The notes under the pieces: model-generated | The model's database searches: none | Told to the model about the DNA's origin: nothing | Seen by the model: the letters and a program-made list of their open reading frames with translations, nothing else | Made by a program: the position numbers and the translations under genes | Shown: positions 1 to 6,730 of the stretch, piece after piece | How the letters are laid out: the number at the start of each line of letters is the position of its first letter | Numbering within the stretch: position 1 is the stretch's first letter | NCBI GenBank assembly: GCA_016462245.1 | Contig: JAEMTR010000011.1 | Coordinates: 1 to 17,945 of the forward strand | DNA from: Solirubrobacteraceae bacterium | GTDB taxonomy: Bacteria; Actinomycetota; Thermoleophilia; Solirubrobacterales; Solirubrobacteraceae | DNA: 17,945 bases | Direction of reading: 5' to 3'

Positions 1-26
1 ACTCAGGCTCGCGCCGTGTGCTGCCG

Positions 27-38
27 TAATCTGCGCCG
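27..38 (+). promoter_or_regulatory. possible -10 element for a leaderless ZIP transporter transcript
   Basis: TAATCT at 27-32 fits the actinobacterial -10 pattern TANNNT and ends six bases before the ATG at 39. Transcription starting at the A of that ATG would give a leaderless mRNA, which is common in Actinomycetota. I see no Shine-Dalgarno sequence before the ATG and no recognisable -35 box. The window starts just upstream, so this is a weak call. Confidence 0.25.
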
Positions 39-779
39 ATGGAATTGCTTACCGTTTTCCTGCTGGCCTGCATAACTGCGCTGGCGACCGGCCTTGGCGC
101 GCTCCCCGTCGCCTGGCTTGGCCCTGAGCGCACAGAGCGCTGGCGCCCGCTGCTGTGGGGTATCGCTGCGGGCGTGATGACGGCAGCATCGATCGGGCTG
201 ATTATCGAGCCGATCGACAAGGGTCAGTGGGTTCCGCTGATCTTTGGCGGCGTGATCGGCGTGGCCTTTCTGCTGATCGGGCAGCGGGTGATGGCCGGCC
301 GTGAGATGCATGTTGGGAAGTTGAGCGGCGTCCACGTGCGCCGCTCCGCACTCGTCTTCGTCGTGCTTTTCGTCCACAGCCTTCCGGAAGGGTTCGCACT
401 CGGCTCGTCCTGGTCGGCTGACAGCACGCTCGGGCTATTCGTCCTTATCGCGATCGCGCTTCAAAACGTGCCTGAGGGAACTGCGACTGCGATTCCGATG
501 GCTCAGGCGGGATTCAGCGGCTCGCAGCAGTTCTGGGCGGCGGTCGGAACGAGCTTGCCCCAGCCGGTCGGTGCCGTGATCGCCTTCCTGCTGGTCGAGC
601 AGATAACCGCGCTCCTGCCTTGGTCTCTCGGGTTCGCTGCGGGCGCGATGTTGGCGCTTGTAGCGCTAGAGCTACTGCCCGACGCGGTCGGCCCACGCGA
701 AAACCGGCCGCTCGCGGCGGCCGGGATTGGCGGTTCAATGGTGGTTATGGCCGCAATGGCCTTGCTGCTCGGCGTCTAG
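39..779 (+). CDS. ZIP family divalent metal transporter
   Basis: A 246-residue membrane protein of the ZIP (ZupT/GufA-like) family, which brings Zn2+ or similar divalent metals into the cytoplasm. About eight hydrophobic segments are visible (first near 2-27, last near 228-245). The metal-binding helices are clear: HSLPEG at 113-118 gives His113 and Glu117, and QNVPEG at 142-147 gives Gln142 and Glu146. ELLPDA at 211-216 supplies another acidic residue. Gln in the fifth helix matches the BbZIP/GufA branch rather than the His of ZupT. The loop between helices 3 and 4 is short and contains one His (91), so it lacks the usual His-rich stretch. The stop TAG shares its bases with the stop of the convergent binding-protein gene. 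The metal specificity cannot be read from the sequence. Confidence 0.88.
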   Translation: MELLTVFLLACITALATGLGALPVAWLGPERTERWRPLLWGIAAGVMTAASIGLIIEPIDKGQWVPLIFGGVIGVAFLLIGQRVMAGREMHVGKLSGVHVRRSALVFVVLFVHSLPEGFALGSSWSADSTLGLFVLIAIALQNVPEGTATAIPMAQAGFSGSQQFWAAVGTSLPQPVGAVIAFLLVEQITALLPWSLGFAAGAMLALVALELLPDAVGPRENRPLAAAGIGGSMVVMAAMALLLGV

Positions 780-2002
780 TAGGGCGCGCCGACTGCGTTT
801 GCCCAGTCCTTATCGACGTGCAGCTCACCGTTGCTGTCGGTGTCGAGGACCACGACGGTGGCCGGGTTACGGTTGCCGTTCGCGGCGTCGATCGTGACTG
901 AGCCGGTTACGCCCTCCCAGTCCTTAGTCGCGTTGAGGCACTTGGTCAGTGCCGTCGAACCCGCGACCTGCGCTGTCGTCGAGTTATCAGCGTTCGGCGT
1001 GTTGTCGAAGCCACCGGCGCTTTCGACGCAGCTGGCGAGCAGGTTGACTGAGTCGTAGACGTATGAGCTCCAGGTACCTGGAGCTTCGCCATATTTCTTC
1101 TCGTAAGCGGCATCGAACGAGCCGCCGGCCGGGAAGTCACCTGGTGACGGAACACCAACGACCGGGCAGGCCTGCGCTGCGGCCTTGCCGGCAGTGGTGA
1201 CGAAGCCCGGATCAGCCGAGGCGTAGTCGGCTACGCACTTGACCGTTGACGAGCTGGCGTTCATCTCCTTCGCGATCAATCCGCCCTCAGGGAAGTAGAC
1301 GACCGAATAGATCACGTCAGGGTTTGTTGCCTCAAGCTTGTTGACCGTGCTGGTGTAGTTCGATGCGCCCGGCTTGACGGCCTCATAGGCCGTGATCTTG
1401 ACGCCGGCTTTTTCAAGCGACGACTTCATTTGAGCGCCAACCGTTGCGGTGTAGCCCGGCGTCGGGTCGTAAGCGATCGCCACAGACTTTGCCTTCAGCC
1501 AGTCGGTCAAAGCGGTCGTCGCGACCGGAGCAATCTGGTAATCCATTGGCTGAAGCGTGTAGCCCATGCCGTTGGTGGCGCTGTCCGATGTGAGGCGGAT
1601 CGGCGTTAGGCCGGCCGCTTCGTAGAGCGGCAACGTTTTAATTCCAACGCCGGAGTTGTAGGGACCGACAACGCCGTCGAGCCCGGTCTTAATCGCTGCG
1701 TTTGCTGCCGTAACACCGGTCGTTGGATCAGCGGCGTCGTCGATCGACACGATCTCGATCTGCTTTCCGAGCAGGCCGCCCTTGGCATTTAGCTTGTCTG
1801 CTGCCAGCTGGGCTCCATTGAGCATGCCGACCCCGGTGACCTTCTGATCACCGGAGAGCGGGCCTTCCATGCCGATCCGAACCTTGTCGCTAGGCGTTGT
1901 CGCCGTTGAGGCGCTGTCGCTGCTGTCTGAGCTGCCACAGGCGACGAGTAGGGCCGAGGCGGCGAGGGCGAGGACGGTGGTGAAGCCGGATTTAGTAATC
2001 AT
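776..2002 (-). CDS. ABC transporter substrate-binding lipoprotein, branched-chain amino acid type
   Basis: A 408-residue extracytoplasmic solute-binding protein of the Leu/Ile/Val-binding type (Peripla_BP_6 fold). The N terminus is a lipoprotein signal peptide: Lys4, a hydrophobic stretch 7-21, and the lipobox L-V-A-C with the lipidated Cys at residue 22, followed by a Ser-rich linker. The start of the mature domain, RIGMEGPLSGDQ, matches the family's first strand (G-P-L-S-G). Family members bind branched-chain amino acids, amides or aromatic acids and deliver them to LivHMGF-type ABC permeases. No permease or ATPase gene is next to it, so it is either an orphan or works with a complex encoded elsewhere. 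It is divergent from bioY across a 122-bp gap. The ligand cannot be inferred. Confidence 0.86.
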   Translation of the reverse strand: MITKSGFTTVLALAASALLVACGSSDSSDSASTATTPSDKVRIGMEGPLSGDQKVTGVGMLNGAQLAADKLNAKGGLLGKQIEIVSIDDAADPTTGVTAANAAIKTGLDGVVGPYNSGVGIKTLPLYEAAGLTPIRLTSDSATNGMGYTLQPMDYQIAPVATTALTDWLKAKSVAIAYDPTPGYTATVGAQMKSSLEKAGVKITAYEAVKPGASNYTSTVNKLEATNPDVIYSVVYFPEGGLIAKEMNASSSTVKCVADYASADPGFVTTAGKAAAQACPVVGVPSPGDFPAGGSFDAAYEKKYGEAPGTWSSYVYDSVNLLASCVESAGGFDNTPNADNSTTAQVAGSTALTKCLNATKDWEGVTGSVTIDAANGNRNPATVVVLDTDSNGELHVDKDWANAVGAPY

Positions 2003-2015
2003 CGTCGGTTTTATA
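2003..2015 (-). promoter_or_regulatory. possible -10 element for the binding-protein gene
   Basis: On the minus strand TATAAA (2015 to 2010) ends seven bases before the ATG at 2002, a spacing that would place the transcript start at or next to the start codon. No Shine-Dalgarno sequence lies between them, which also fits a leaderless mRNA. No convincing -35 box is seen at 16-18 bp. This is the most A/T-rich spot in the 2003-2124 gap. Confidence 0.35.
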
Positions 2016-2109
2016 ACAGTCGCAGCAACTAACCGCTTTGCGAGCGCACATCGGCACCCCGCGCGTGCGCCCGCTATGTCGTAGCATCGCGGGAGTCAAC
2101 CGGTCGAAC

Positions 2110-2115
2110 AAGGAG
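2110..2115 (+). promoter_or_regulatory. strong Shine-Dalgarno site that fixes the bioY start
   Basis: AAGGAG nine bases before the ATG at 2125. It is the best ribosome-binding site I found in this window and supports the 218-residue form over the longer in-frame ORF. Confidence 0.75.
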
Positions 2116-2124
2116 CAACACCAG

Positions 2125-2781
2125 ATGGAAACTGCGCGCTACGGGACAATCGTCGACAGGGTCATCCCCCATTCCGGGACGCGCAGCACCGAGATCGTCC
2201 GCGATCTCGTCCTCGTCCTCTGCGGCACGGCCCTCGTCTCTGGGCTAGCCCAAGTGTCGATTCCCTGGTACCCGGTGCCATTCACCGGCCAGACACTTGC
2301 CGTGCTGCTCGTGGGCGGCTTGCTCGGCTCACGCAAGGGCGCGCTCGCGCTATTTCTCTACTTCATCATTGGCGCGCTCGGCGCCCCAATCTTCAGCGAC
2401 CAATCGAGCGGCTGGGAGATCATCAGCGGCGCGACCGGCGGCTACATCATCGGCTTCATCGTTGCCGCTGCCGCAGTTGGCTGGCTCGCCGAGCGCGGCG
2501 CCGACCGCAGCGTTGTGGCGATGATCGGCGCGCTTCTACTCGGCAACTTCCTGATCTATGCCTTCGGTGTGCCGTGGCTAGCGAGCTGGGACCCAGCCGG
2601 CGACGGAGTCGCATTCGGCTGGACCGAGGCTTACAAGGCCGGCGTTCAGCCGTTCATTCTCGGTGACCTCGTGAAGCTTGCCTTCGCTGCCGCGCTACTG
2701 CCAGGCGGTTGGGCGCTACTGCAGAAGACCGGCGTCGGCAAGAAGAACGAGCAAGACGGCCCGAAGGCCGGGCTGCTCTAG
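2125..2781 (+). CDS. bioY: biotin transporter S component BioY
   Basis: A 218-residue integral membrane protein of the BioY family, the substrate-capture (S) subunit of ECF-type biotin transporters. Family signatures are present in order: VPFTGQTLAVLLVGGLLG at about 51-68, then GALALFLYFIIGALGAP, then GATGGYIIGF, with roughly six membrane segments. I chose the ATG at 2125 because AAGGAG (2110-2115) lies nine bases upstream and the family homology starts soon after. The longer in-frame extension to 2038 has no such support. The EcfA ATPases and EcfT are not encoded here, so the protein either shares an ECF module encoded elsewhere or acts alone. The amidase gene follows after 32 bp, perhaps on the same transcript. 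The C terminus is short, polar and Lys-rich. Confidence 0.93.
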   Translation: METARYGTIVDRVIPHSGTRSTEIVRDLVLVLCGTALVSGLAQVSIPWYPVPFTGQTLAVLLVGGLLGSRKGALALFLYFIIGALGAPIFSDQSSGWEIISGATGGYIIGFIVAAAAVGWLAERGADRSVVAMIGALLLGNFLIYAFGVPWLASWDPAGDGVAFGWTEAYKAGVQPFILGDLVKLAFAAALLPGGWALLQKTGVGKKNEQDGPKAGLL

Positions 2782-2813
2782 TGCCGATCAGCGTTTAAGA
2801 GCGATCTGACCGG

Positions 2814-4253
2814 GTGCCAATCGACCAGCTCAGCTACATCTCTGCAACTGAGGCGATCGCACTCTTCAAGGCTCGCAGCCTCTCTCCAGTCGAGCTGATG
2901 GAGGCAACGATCGCTCAGGCCGAACGGGTGGAGCCGGTCGTCAATGCGCTCTGTCACCAGTTCTTTGACGAAGCGCTCACCCAGGCCCGTGCTGCCGAAC
3001 AGCGCTACGCCGGCAAAGGCGAGCCGCCGCGGCCGCTTGAGGGGATTCCGTTGGCGATCAAGGAGGAGGAGCCGGTAGCCGGGCAGCCGCTAACGCAAGG
3101 CTCTTTGATCTATAAGGATCTGATCGCTGAGCACAGCTCGGCCTTCGCGCAGCGCCAGCTTAACTCCGGCGCGATTGTCCACGCGCGTACTACCGCACCA
3201 GAGTTCTCGTGCGCAGGGTTCACGCAGTCGCGGATCTGGGGAGTGACGCGCAACCCATGGAACCCGACCTTCTCGCCGGGAGGGTCCTCAGGCGGGTCGG
3301 CTGCGGCGCTTGCCAGCGGCACGACGACGCTCGCGAGCGGTTCTGACATCGGCGGCTCGATCCGGATTCCGGCCTCGTTCTGTGGTGTCGTCGGCTTCAA
3401 GCCACCTTACGGGCGCGTGCCGGTCGAGGCGCCCTTCAACCTCGACACTTTCTGCCACAGCGGCCCGCTGGCCCGGACGGTCGCCGACTGCGCGCTCTAC
3501 GAAAACCAGATTGCCGGGCCCGACCCAAGCGACATCACGACGCTGCGGCCGAAGCTGGTGCTTCCGACGAGCTTCGAAGCAATTCGCGGGATGCGAATTG
3601 CGCTCTCCGAGGACCTTGGCGACTGGCCGGTCGATCCTGAGGTTAGGGCCAACACGCTGGCCGTCGGCGAGGCACTGCGCGAAGCCGGGGCAATAGTTGA
3701 CGTGGTCGACCTAAAAATTCCCCAAGCCGAGGTTTCGCGTGCTGGGGCGATCCACTTCCGGCTGATCTTCGGCGATTGGGTTGCACAGGCGGCCGAGGAG
3801 CACCGCGAGATCGTTACCGACTATGCGGCTGAGTTCGACCGCTGGGCGAACGATGCAGGCGGCAACTCGTCGCTGCTTGAGGCGCTGACCCTGGAAGCGA
3901 AGGTCTACGAGCCTGTCGGCTCCTTACTTGAGAGCTACGACGCGCTGATCTGCCCGACCAACGGCACCCGCGGCCTGTTGGCTGACGACGACTACGTCGG
4001 TCACGGCATCAGCGTTGATGGTCGTGATCTGCAGTGGTACTTTGACGGCCTGCTGACGACGGTCTTCAACGTTCTAAGTCGCTGCCCAGTCTTGAACGTC
4101 CCATCTGGCTTCGCCGATAACGGCGTGCCGACCGGTGTTCAGATCGCAGGGCGGACATACGATGATCAAACCGTCTTCAGGATTGGCGCCGCGTTGGAAC
4201 AGGTCCGGCCCTGGATGGACACTCGCGCGAGACGGCCAACGCTGCCGTCATGA
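2814..4253 (+). CDS. amidase signature family hydrolase
   Basis: A 479-residue cytoplasmic enzyme of the amidase signature family (Ser-cisSer-Lys triad), which hydrolyses C-N amide bonds. The triad is complete: Lys83 (PLAIKEEEP), cis-Ser158 (PGGSSGGS) and nucleophile Ser182 (GSDIGGSIRIP). The Lys-to-cisSer and cisSer-to-Ser spacings (75 and 24) equal those of mammalian FAAH (142, 217, 241). Length is normal for the family. The start is GTG, 32 bp after bioY, with only a weak purine-rich stretch before it. It is not GatA by context, since no gatB or gatC is nearby. A link to biotin amides such as biotinamide or biocytin is conceivable from the neighbour, but nothing in the sequence shows it. 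Family certain, substrate unknown. Confidence 0.9.
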   Translation: MPIDQLSYISATEAIALFKARSLSPVELMEATIAQAERVEPVVNALCHQFFDEALTQARAAEQRYAGKGEPPRPLEGIPLAIKEEEPVAGQPLTQGSLIYKDLIAEHSSAFAQRQLNSGAIVHARTTAPEFSCAGFTQSRIWGVTRNPWNPTFSPGGSSGGSAAALASGTTTLASGSDIGGSIRIPASFCGVVGFKPPYGRVPVEAPFNLDTFCHSGPLARTVADCALYENQIAGPDPSDITTLRPKLVLPTSFEAIRGMRIALSEDLGDWPVDPEVRANTLAVGEALREAGAIVDVVDLKIPQAEVSRAGAIHFRLIFGDWVAQAAEEHREIVTDYAAEFDRWANDAGGNSSLLEALTLEAKVYEPVGSLLESYDALICPTNGTRGLLADDDYVGHGISVDGRDLQWYFDGLLTTVFNVLSRCPVLNVPSGFADNGVPTGVQIAGRTYDDQTVFRIGAALEQVRPWMDTRARRPTLPS

Positions 4254-4275
4254 CGCAGGCGCAACGGCCGGCGCA

Positions 4276-4298
4276 AGCGGCGCGGCGACCGCGGCGCT
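4276..4298. terminator. strong GC hairpin between convergent genes
   Basis: AGCGGCGCGG-CGA-CCGCGGCGCT forms a ten-pair stem with one mismatch and a three-base loop. It lies 22 bp past the amidase stop and touches the stop codon of the RNase HI gene, so it could end transcription from both sides. There is no T-run on either side, so it is not a textbook intrinsic terminator. Confidence 0.5.
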
Positions 4299-4701
4299 AG
4301 AGCGCGCCGGCGTCGAGCGTTTGGTTGACGAGCAGGTCGGCGTGCTCGTTCTGCTCACGGCGAACGCAGCTGATCGACCAGCTATCGAACTGGCCGAGTG
4401 CCGCAACTGCCTCGGCGTAGAGCGGCTTCATGTCGGCATGCTTGACCTTGTACTTGCCACTCAGCTGGTAGGCGATCAGCTCCGAGTCGTTGATCAGTTC
4501 GATCTCTGTGGCACCTAGCTCGAGCGCCAGCGCCGCCCCCAGCAGCACGGCGCGGTATTCGGCGACGTTATTTGTTGCCTCGCCGATCATCTCGCCGCGC
4601 TCGCCGACGACTTCGCCGTCAGCGTTCGAAGCGACGGCGCCTGCCGCAGCGGGCCCGGGGTTGCCTCGCGAACCGCCGTCAACGTGCACTGTCAGCTTCA
4701 C
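4297..4701 (-). CDS. rnhA: ribonuclease HI family protein
   Basis: A 134-residue stand-alone RNase H type 1 domain that cleaves the RNA strand of RNA-DNA hybrids (R-loops, primers). The four acidic catalytic residues are present: Asp8 (HVDGGSRGNPGPA), Glu48 (NNVAEYRA), Asp72 (INDSEL) and Asp122 (EHADLLVN). The family's Gly-rich loop after the first strand (GGSRGNPG) is intact. The basic handle loop of E. coli RNase HI is missing and replaced by a short GKYKVKHADMKPL stretch, as in the compact RNase HI group common in Actinobacteria and Archaea. Its ATG overlaps the TGA of the upstream zinc-ribbon gene (ATGA), so translation is probably coupled. The window also encodes the unrelated RNase HII (rnhB). 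Confidence 0.93.
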   Translation of the reverse strand: MKLTVHVDGGSRGNPGPAAAGAVASNADGEVVGERGEMIGEATNNVAEYRAVLLGAALALELGATEIELINDSELIAYQLSGKYKVKHADMKPLYAEAVAALGQFDSWSISCVRREQNEHADLLVNQTLDAGAL

Positions 4702-5465
4702 TGCGCCTCGACCGCCGTGTGCAGCATTCCGCGTGAATCGGCTACAGCGTTCGGTGTGCGGTCTGCCGCATCGAGCTGATTGAGCTCGGTTCCTTGGTCG
4801 ATCAAGCGAGCGCCGGCCCCCTCGTCGGCAAGATCGATTTCGTAGCCGTACCAGGAGAGCTCCCAGGCAATTACGACCGAGACGATGCTCCCCTCTTTCG
4901 CTGAGGGCCGAACGCTGACGACTGGAGCGCCGAGGGTTCGAGCGAGCGTTGCCACGGTTCGAGGGTGCTGGCCTGCGTTGAATACCTCGATCGCGCGCGC
5001 ACCCTTCATGTCGGCATGAGTTGGAACGGCCCGCACGGCTCGCTCATTGACGGAAAGTTGAGCCTTTGGCGGCGGCTCAAACTCCGAACGCGCCACGACC
5101 TCGAGCGGCTGTGTCTGCTGATCATCGAGATACTCAGCGTCTTCGCCGGAGCGCTCAACCAGCTCCTGAGCTTCAGGCGGAACTAGCAGTTCGCTCTCAT
5201 CGGCCTCGCCGCGACGGCCGCGACGGCCGCCGGCAGATCGCGCCGCCGAACGACGAATCCAACCGATCCGCCCGCTGGCGGGCGCCATGTCGCCCGATTC
5301 GCGGATCCACCCGAGTTGCGTTGCACGCTGGGTGCAGAGCTCGCAGACAATCTTCCGCTCGCCACCATGGAGAAAGGCGCTGTGCTCTTCTCCGCGCAGC
5401 AAATTCCGCTCGCAGACAGAGCAGAACGATGGTTCGCGCGTTGTTGAGATCTGACGAACGTCCAC
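4698..5465 (-). CDS. uncharacterised zinc-ribbon protein coupled to RNase HI
   Basis: I do not recognise this 255-residue protein. The N terminus has two CxxC pairs (Cys15/Cys18 and Cys41/Cys44) 22 residues apart, a typical zinc-ribbon layout. Residues 70-87 are Arg-rich (RRSAARSAGGRRGRRGE) and could touch nucleic acid. Residues 88-140 are acidic, Pro/Gln-containing and probably disordered. A second compact domain at about 141-232 looks alpha/beta, with a conspicuous hydrophobic-aromatic run (VVIAWELSWYGYEIDL). The start is GTG. Its stop overlaps the start of the RNase HI gene (ATGA), so the two are likely co-translated, and a role with RNA or RNA-DNA hybrids is possible but unproven. No signal peptide or membrane segment is visible. 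The zinc-ribbon call is fairly secure, the function is not. Confidence 0.72.
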   Translation of the reverse strand: MDVRQISTTREPSFCSVCERNLLRGEEHSAFLHGGERKIVCELCTQRATQLGWIRESGDMAPASGRIGWIRRSAARSAGGRRGRRGEADESELLVPPEAQELVERSGEDAEYLDDQQTQPLEVVARSEFEPPPKAQLSVNERAVRAVPTHADMKGARAIEVFNAGQHPRTVATLARTLGAPVVSVRPSAKEGSIVSVVIAWELSWYGYEIDLADEGAGARLIDQGTELNQLDAADRTPNAVADSRGMLHTAVEAQ

Positions 5466-5490
5466 GGCCGCTTACGGTAGCGGAGCGACA

Positions 5491-5508
5491 GCCGCTGATC
5501 GCAGCGGC
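5491..5508. terminator. hairpin after xerC
   Basis: GCCGCTG-ATCG-CAGCGGC is a perfect seven-pair stem with a four-base loop. On the minus strand it starts four bases after the xerC stop and ends 25 bp before the GTG of the zinc-ribbon gene. No T-run follows, so it may be a weak terminator, a processing site or an mRNA stabiliser between the two genes. Confidence 0.4.
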
Positions 5509-5512
5509 GCGA

Positions 5513-6448
5513 TCAGGCCCGCGGATGGCTGGAGCTGTAGGCGCTGCGCAGCCGCGCCGATTCAACGCGGGTGTAAATCTGTGTACTCGAGAGGTGCTCG
5601 TGGCCGAGCAGCTCTTGAATGGCGCGAAGATCGGCGCCGCCATCGAGCAGGTGAGTGGCAAACGAGTGGCGCAGCGCGTGCGGGTGCACTCGCCCTGGAA
5701 GCTCAGCGGCGCGAGCCCAGAGCCGCAGTCGGCGTCGTACATCTGAGCTCTGTAGGCGACGCCCGGACTTCGAGAGGAAGAGCGCTGTTTCGCTGGGGTC
5801 GCTCAGCAGGGCAGGCCGTGAACGTTCGAGATAGCCGACGATTGCGGCGCGCGCATACTCGCCGATCGGTACAAGCCGGGTTTTCGAGCCCTTACCCTCG
5901 ACGCGAATCTGCTCGCCATCAAGGTCGAGTGACTCGACGTCGGCGCTCACGAGCTCTTCTGCGCGCAGCCCTGAGCCGTAGGCCAGTTCAATCAAGGCGC
6001 GGTCTCGGGCTTCAAGCGCTGTTCCGGCAGGGATTCTGTCGATCAGCGCAGATAGCTCTGCCGGGCGAAGCACGCGCGGTAGATTCGATGGCCGCTTAGG
6101 CGCGGCGACGAGCTCGGCGGGATTCTGCTCGACGAGGCCATGCTCGCGCAGCGTCCGGAAGCAGGCGCGCAGCGCTGCGAGCTTGCGCGCGACCGTTGAC
6201 GGCGCCAGTTCGCTCTCGCCGCAGAAGGCTGCGTAGCGGCGCAGCTGGCGGACATCGACGGCGGCTGGCTCGCGCTGCTCCAAGACCGACCAGTGCGCAA
6301 ACTGGACGAGATCGCTCTGGTAGGCGCGCCGAGTTCGCTCCGCGCTGCCGCGGCGCAGCAGGTCGTCAGCGACGAGCTCTAGCGCAGCGGTCCACTCGGC
6401 CGTCAGCTCTGGGCTCGTATCCTCGGTGGCTGTGGCGCTCTTTTTCAT
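5513..6448 (-). CDS. xerC: tyrosine recombinase XerC/XerD
   Basis: A 311-residue tyrosine site-specific recombinase of the XerC/XerD type, which resolves chromosome dimers at dif together with a partner Xer protein and FtsK. An N-terminal SAM-like core-binding domain (about 15-110) is followed by the catalytic domain. All six catalytic residues are visible: Arg162 (GLRAEEL), Lys186 (EGKGSKTR), His257 and Arg260 (HPHALRHSF), His283 (LLGHEHL) and Tyr292 (IYTRV). Their spacing matches E. coli XerD (148, 172, 244, 247, 270, 279). I use the ATG at 6448; a TTG directly before it is also possible, and neither has a clear Shine-Dalgarno. XerC and XerD cannot be told apart here. No phage or island genes flank it, so a housekeeping role is likelier than an integrase. 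Confidence 0.92.
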   Translation of the reverse strand: MKKSATATEDTSPELTAEWTAALELVADDLLRRGSAERTRRAYQSDLVQFAHWSVLEQREPAAVDVRQLRRYAAFCGESELAPSTVARKLAALRACFRTLREHGLVEQNPAELVAAPKRPSNLPRVLRPAELSALIDRIPAGTALEARDRALIELAYGSGLRAEELVSADVESLDLDGEQIRVEGKGSKTRLVPIGEYARAAIVGYLERSRPALLSDPSETALFLSKSGRRLQSSDVRRRLRLWARAAELPGRVHPHALRHSFATHLLDGGADLRAIQELLGHEHLSSTQIYTRVESARLRSAYSSSHPRA

Positions 6449-6451
6449 CAA

Positions 6452-6730
6452 TACGGAAAATGGTCAGGTTGCTACTGCTGCCGGCCTCGAAGCCGATGGA
6501 GTCTGCTCCAGAGAGGAGCAGCCACCGCGCCCCTGGCACAAGATCCAAGGATCTAGTGACGCAACAACAATGTGGTATTCGGTCATGCGCAGGCCTGAGC
6601 GGGATCTTTTTCTTGGATCACTGGTCTTTCGCCATAGTGACCATCATCGCCTGCTATTCGAGCAAGGCTGGGAAGAGATTCCCAACGAAGAGATCCGCGG
6701 CGGCCCCCAGGCTCGCGGCGGGCCACACTT
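6452..6730. other. 279-bp gap with several small inverted repeats
   Basis: This stretch lies between the start of xerC and the end of the L,D-transpeptidase gene and should contain the xerC promoter. It looks less GC-rich than the genes around it. It holds three perfect small inverted repeats: CTGCTCC-AGAGA-GGAGCAG (6503-6521), AGATCC-AA-GGATCT (6541-6554) and TGGGAA-GAGA-TTCCCA (6669-6684). The last has a GNRA-type loop if transcribed from the plus strand. A plus-strand ORF from ATG 6570 to TAG 6734 would encode 54 residues (starting MWYSVMRRPERDLFLG, ending EEIRGGPQARGGPHF); its stop overlaps the transpeptidase stop. It has no ribosome-binding site, uses AT-ending codons more than its neighbours, and I recognise no family. 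It could be a small gene, a structured RNA or a decayed gene. Confidence 0.4.

Noticed and set aside
2038..2124. longer bioY start upstream
   Set aside because: AAGGAG sits at the right distance from ATG 2125, and the extension has no family similarity and no ribosome-binding site.
2814..4253. GatA subunit of the amidotransferase
   Set aside because: The triad is shared by all amidase-signature enzymes; there is no gatB or gatC beside it.
5066..6099. long plus-strand ORFs opposite xerC and the zinc-ribbon gene
   Set aside because: Low-complexity Arg-rich translations opposite genes with intact catalytic residues or zinc-ribbon cysteines.
5513..6448. xerC as the integrase of a mobile element
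   Set aside because: No phage, plasmid, tRNA or attachment-site features nearby, and the sequence has the compact XerC/D layout of housekeeping recombinases.
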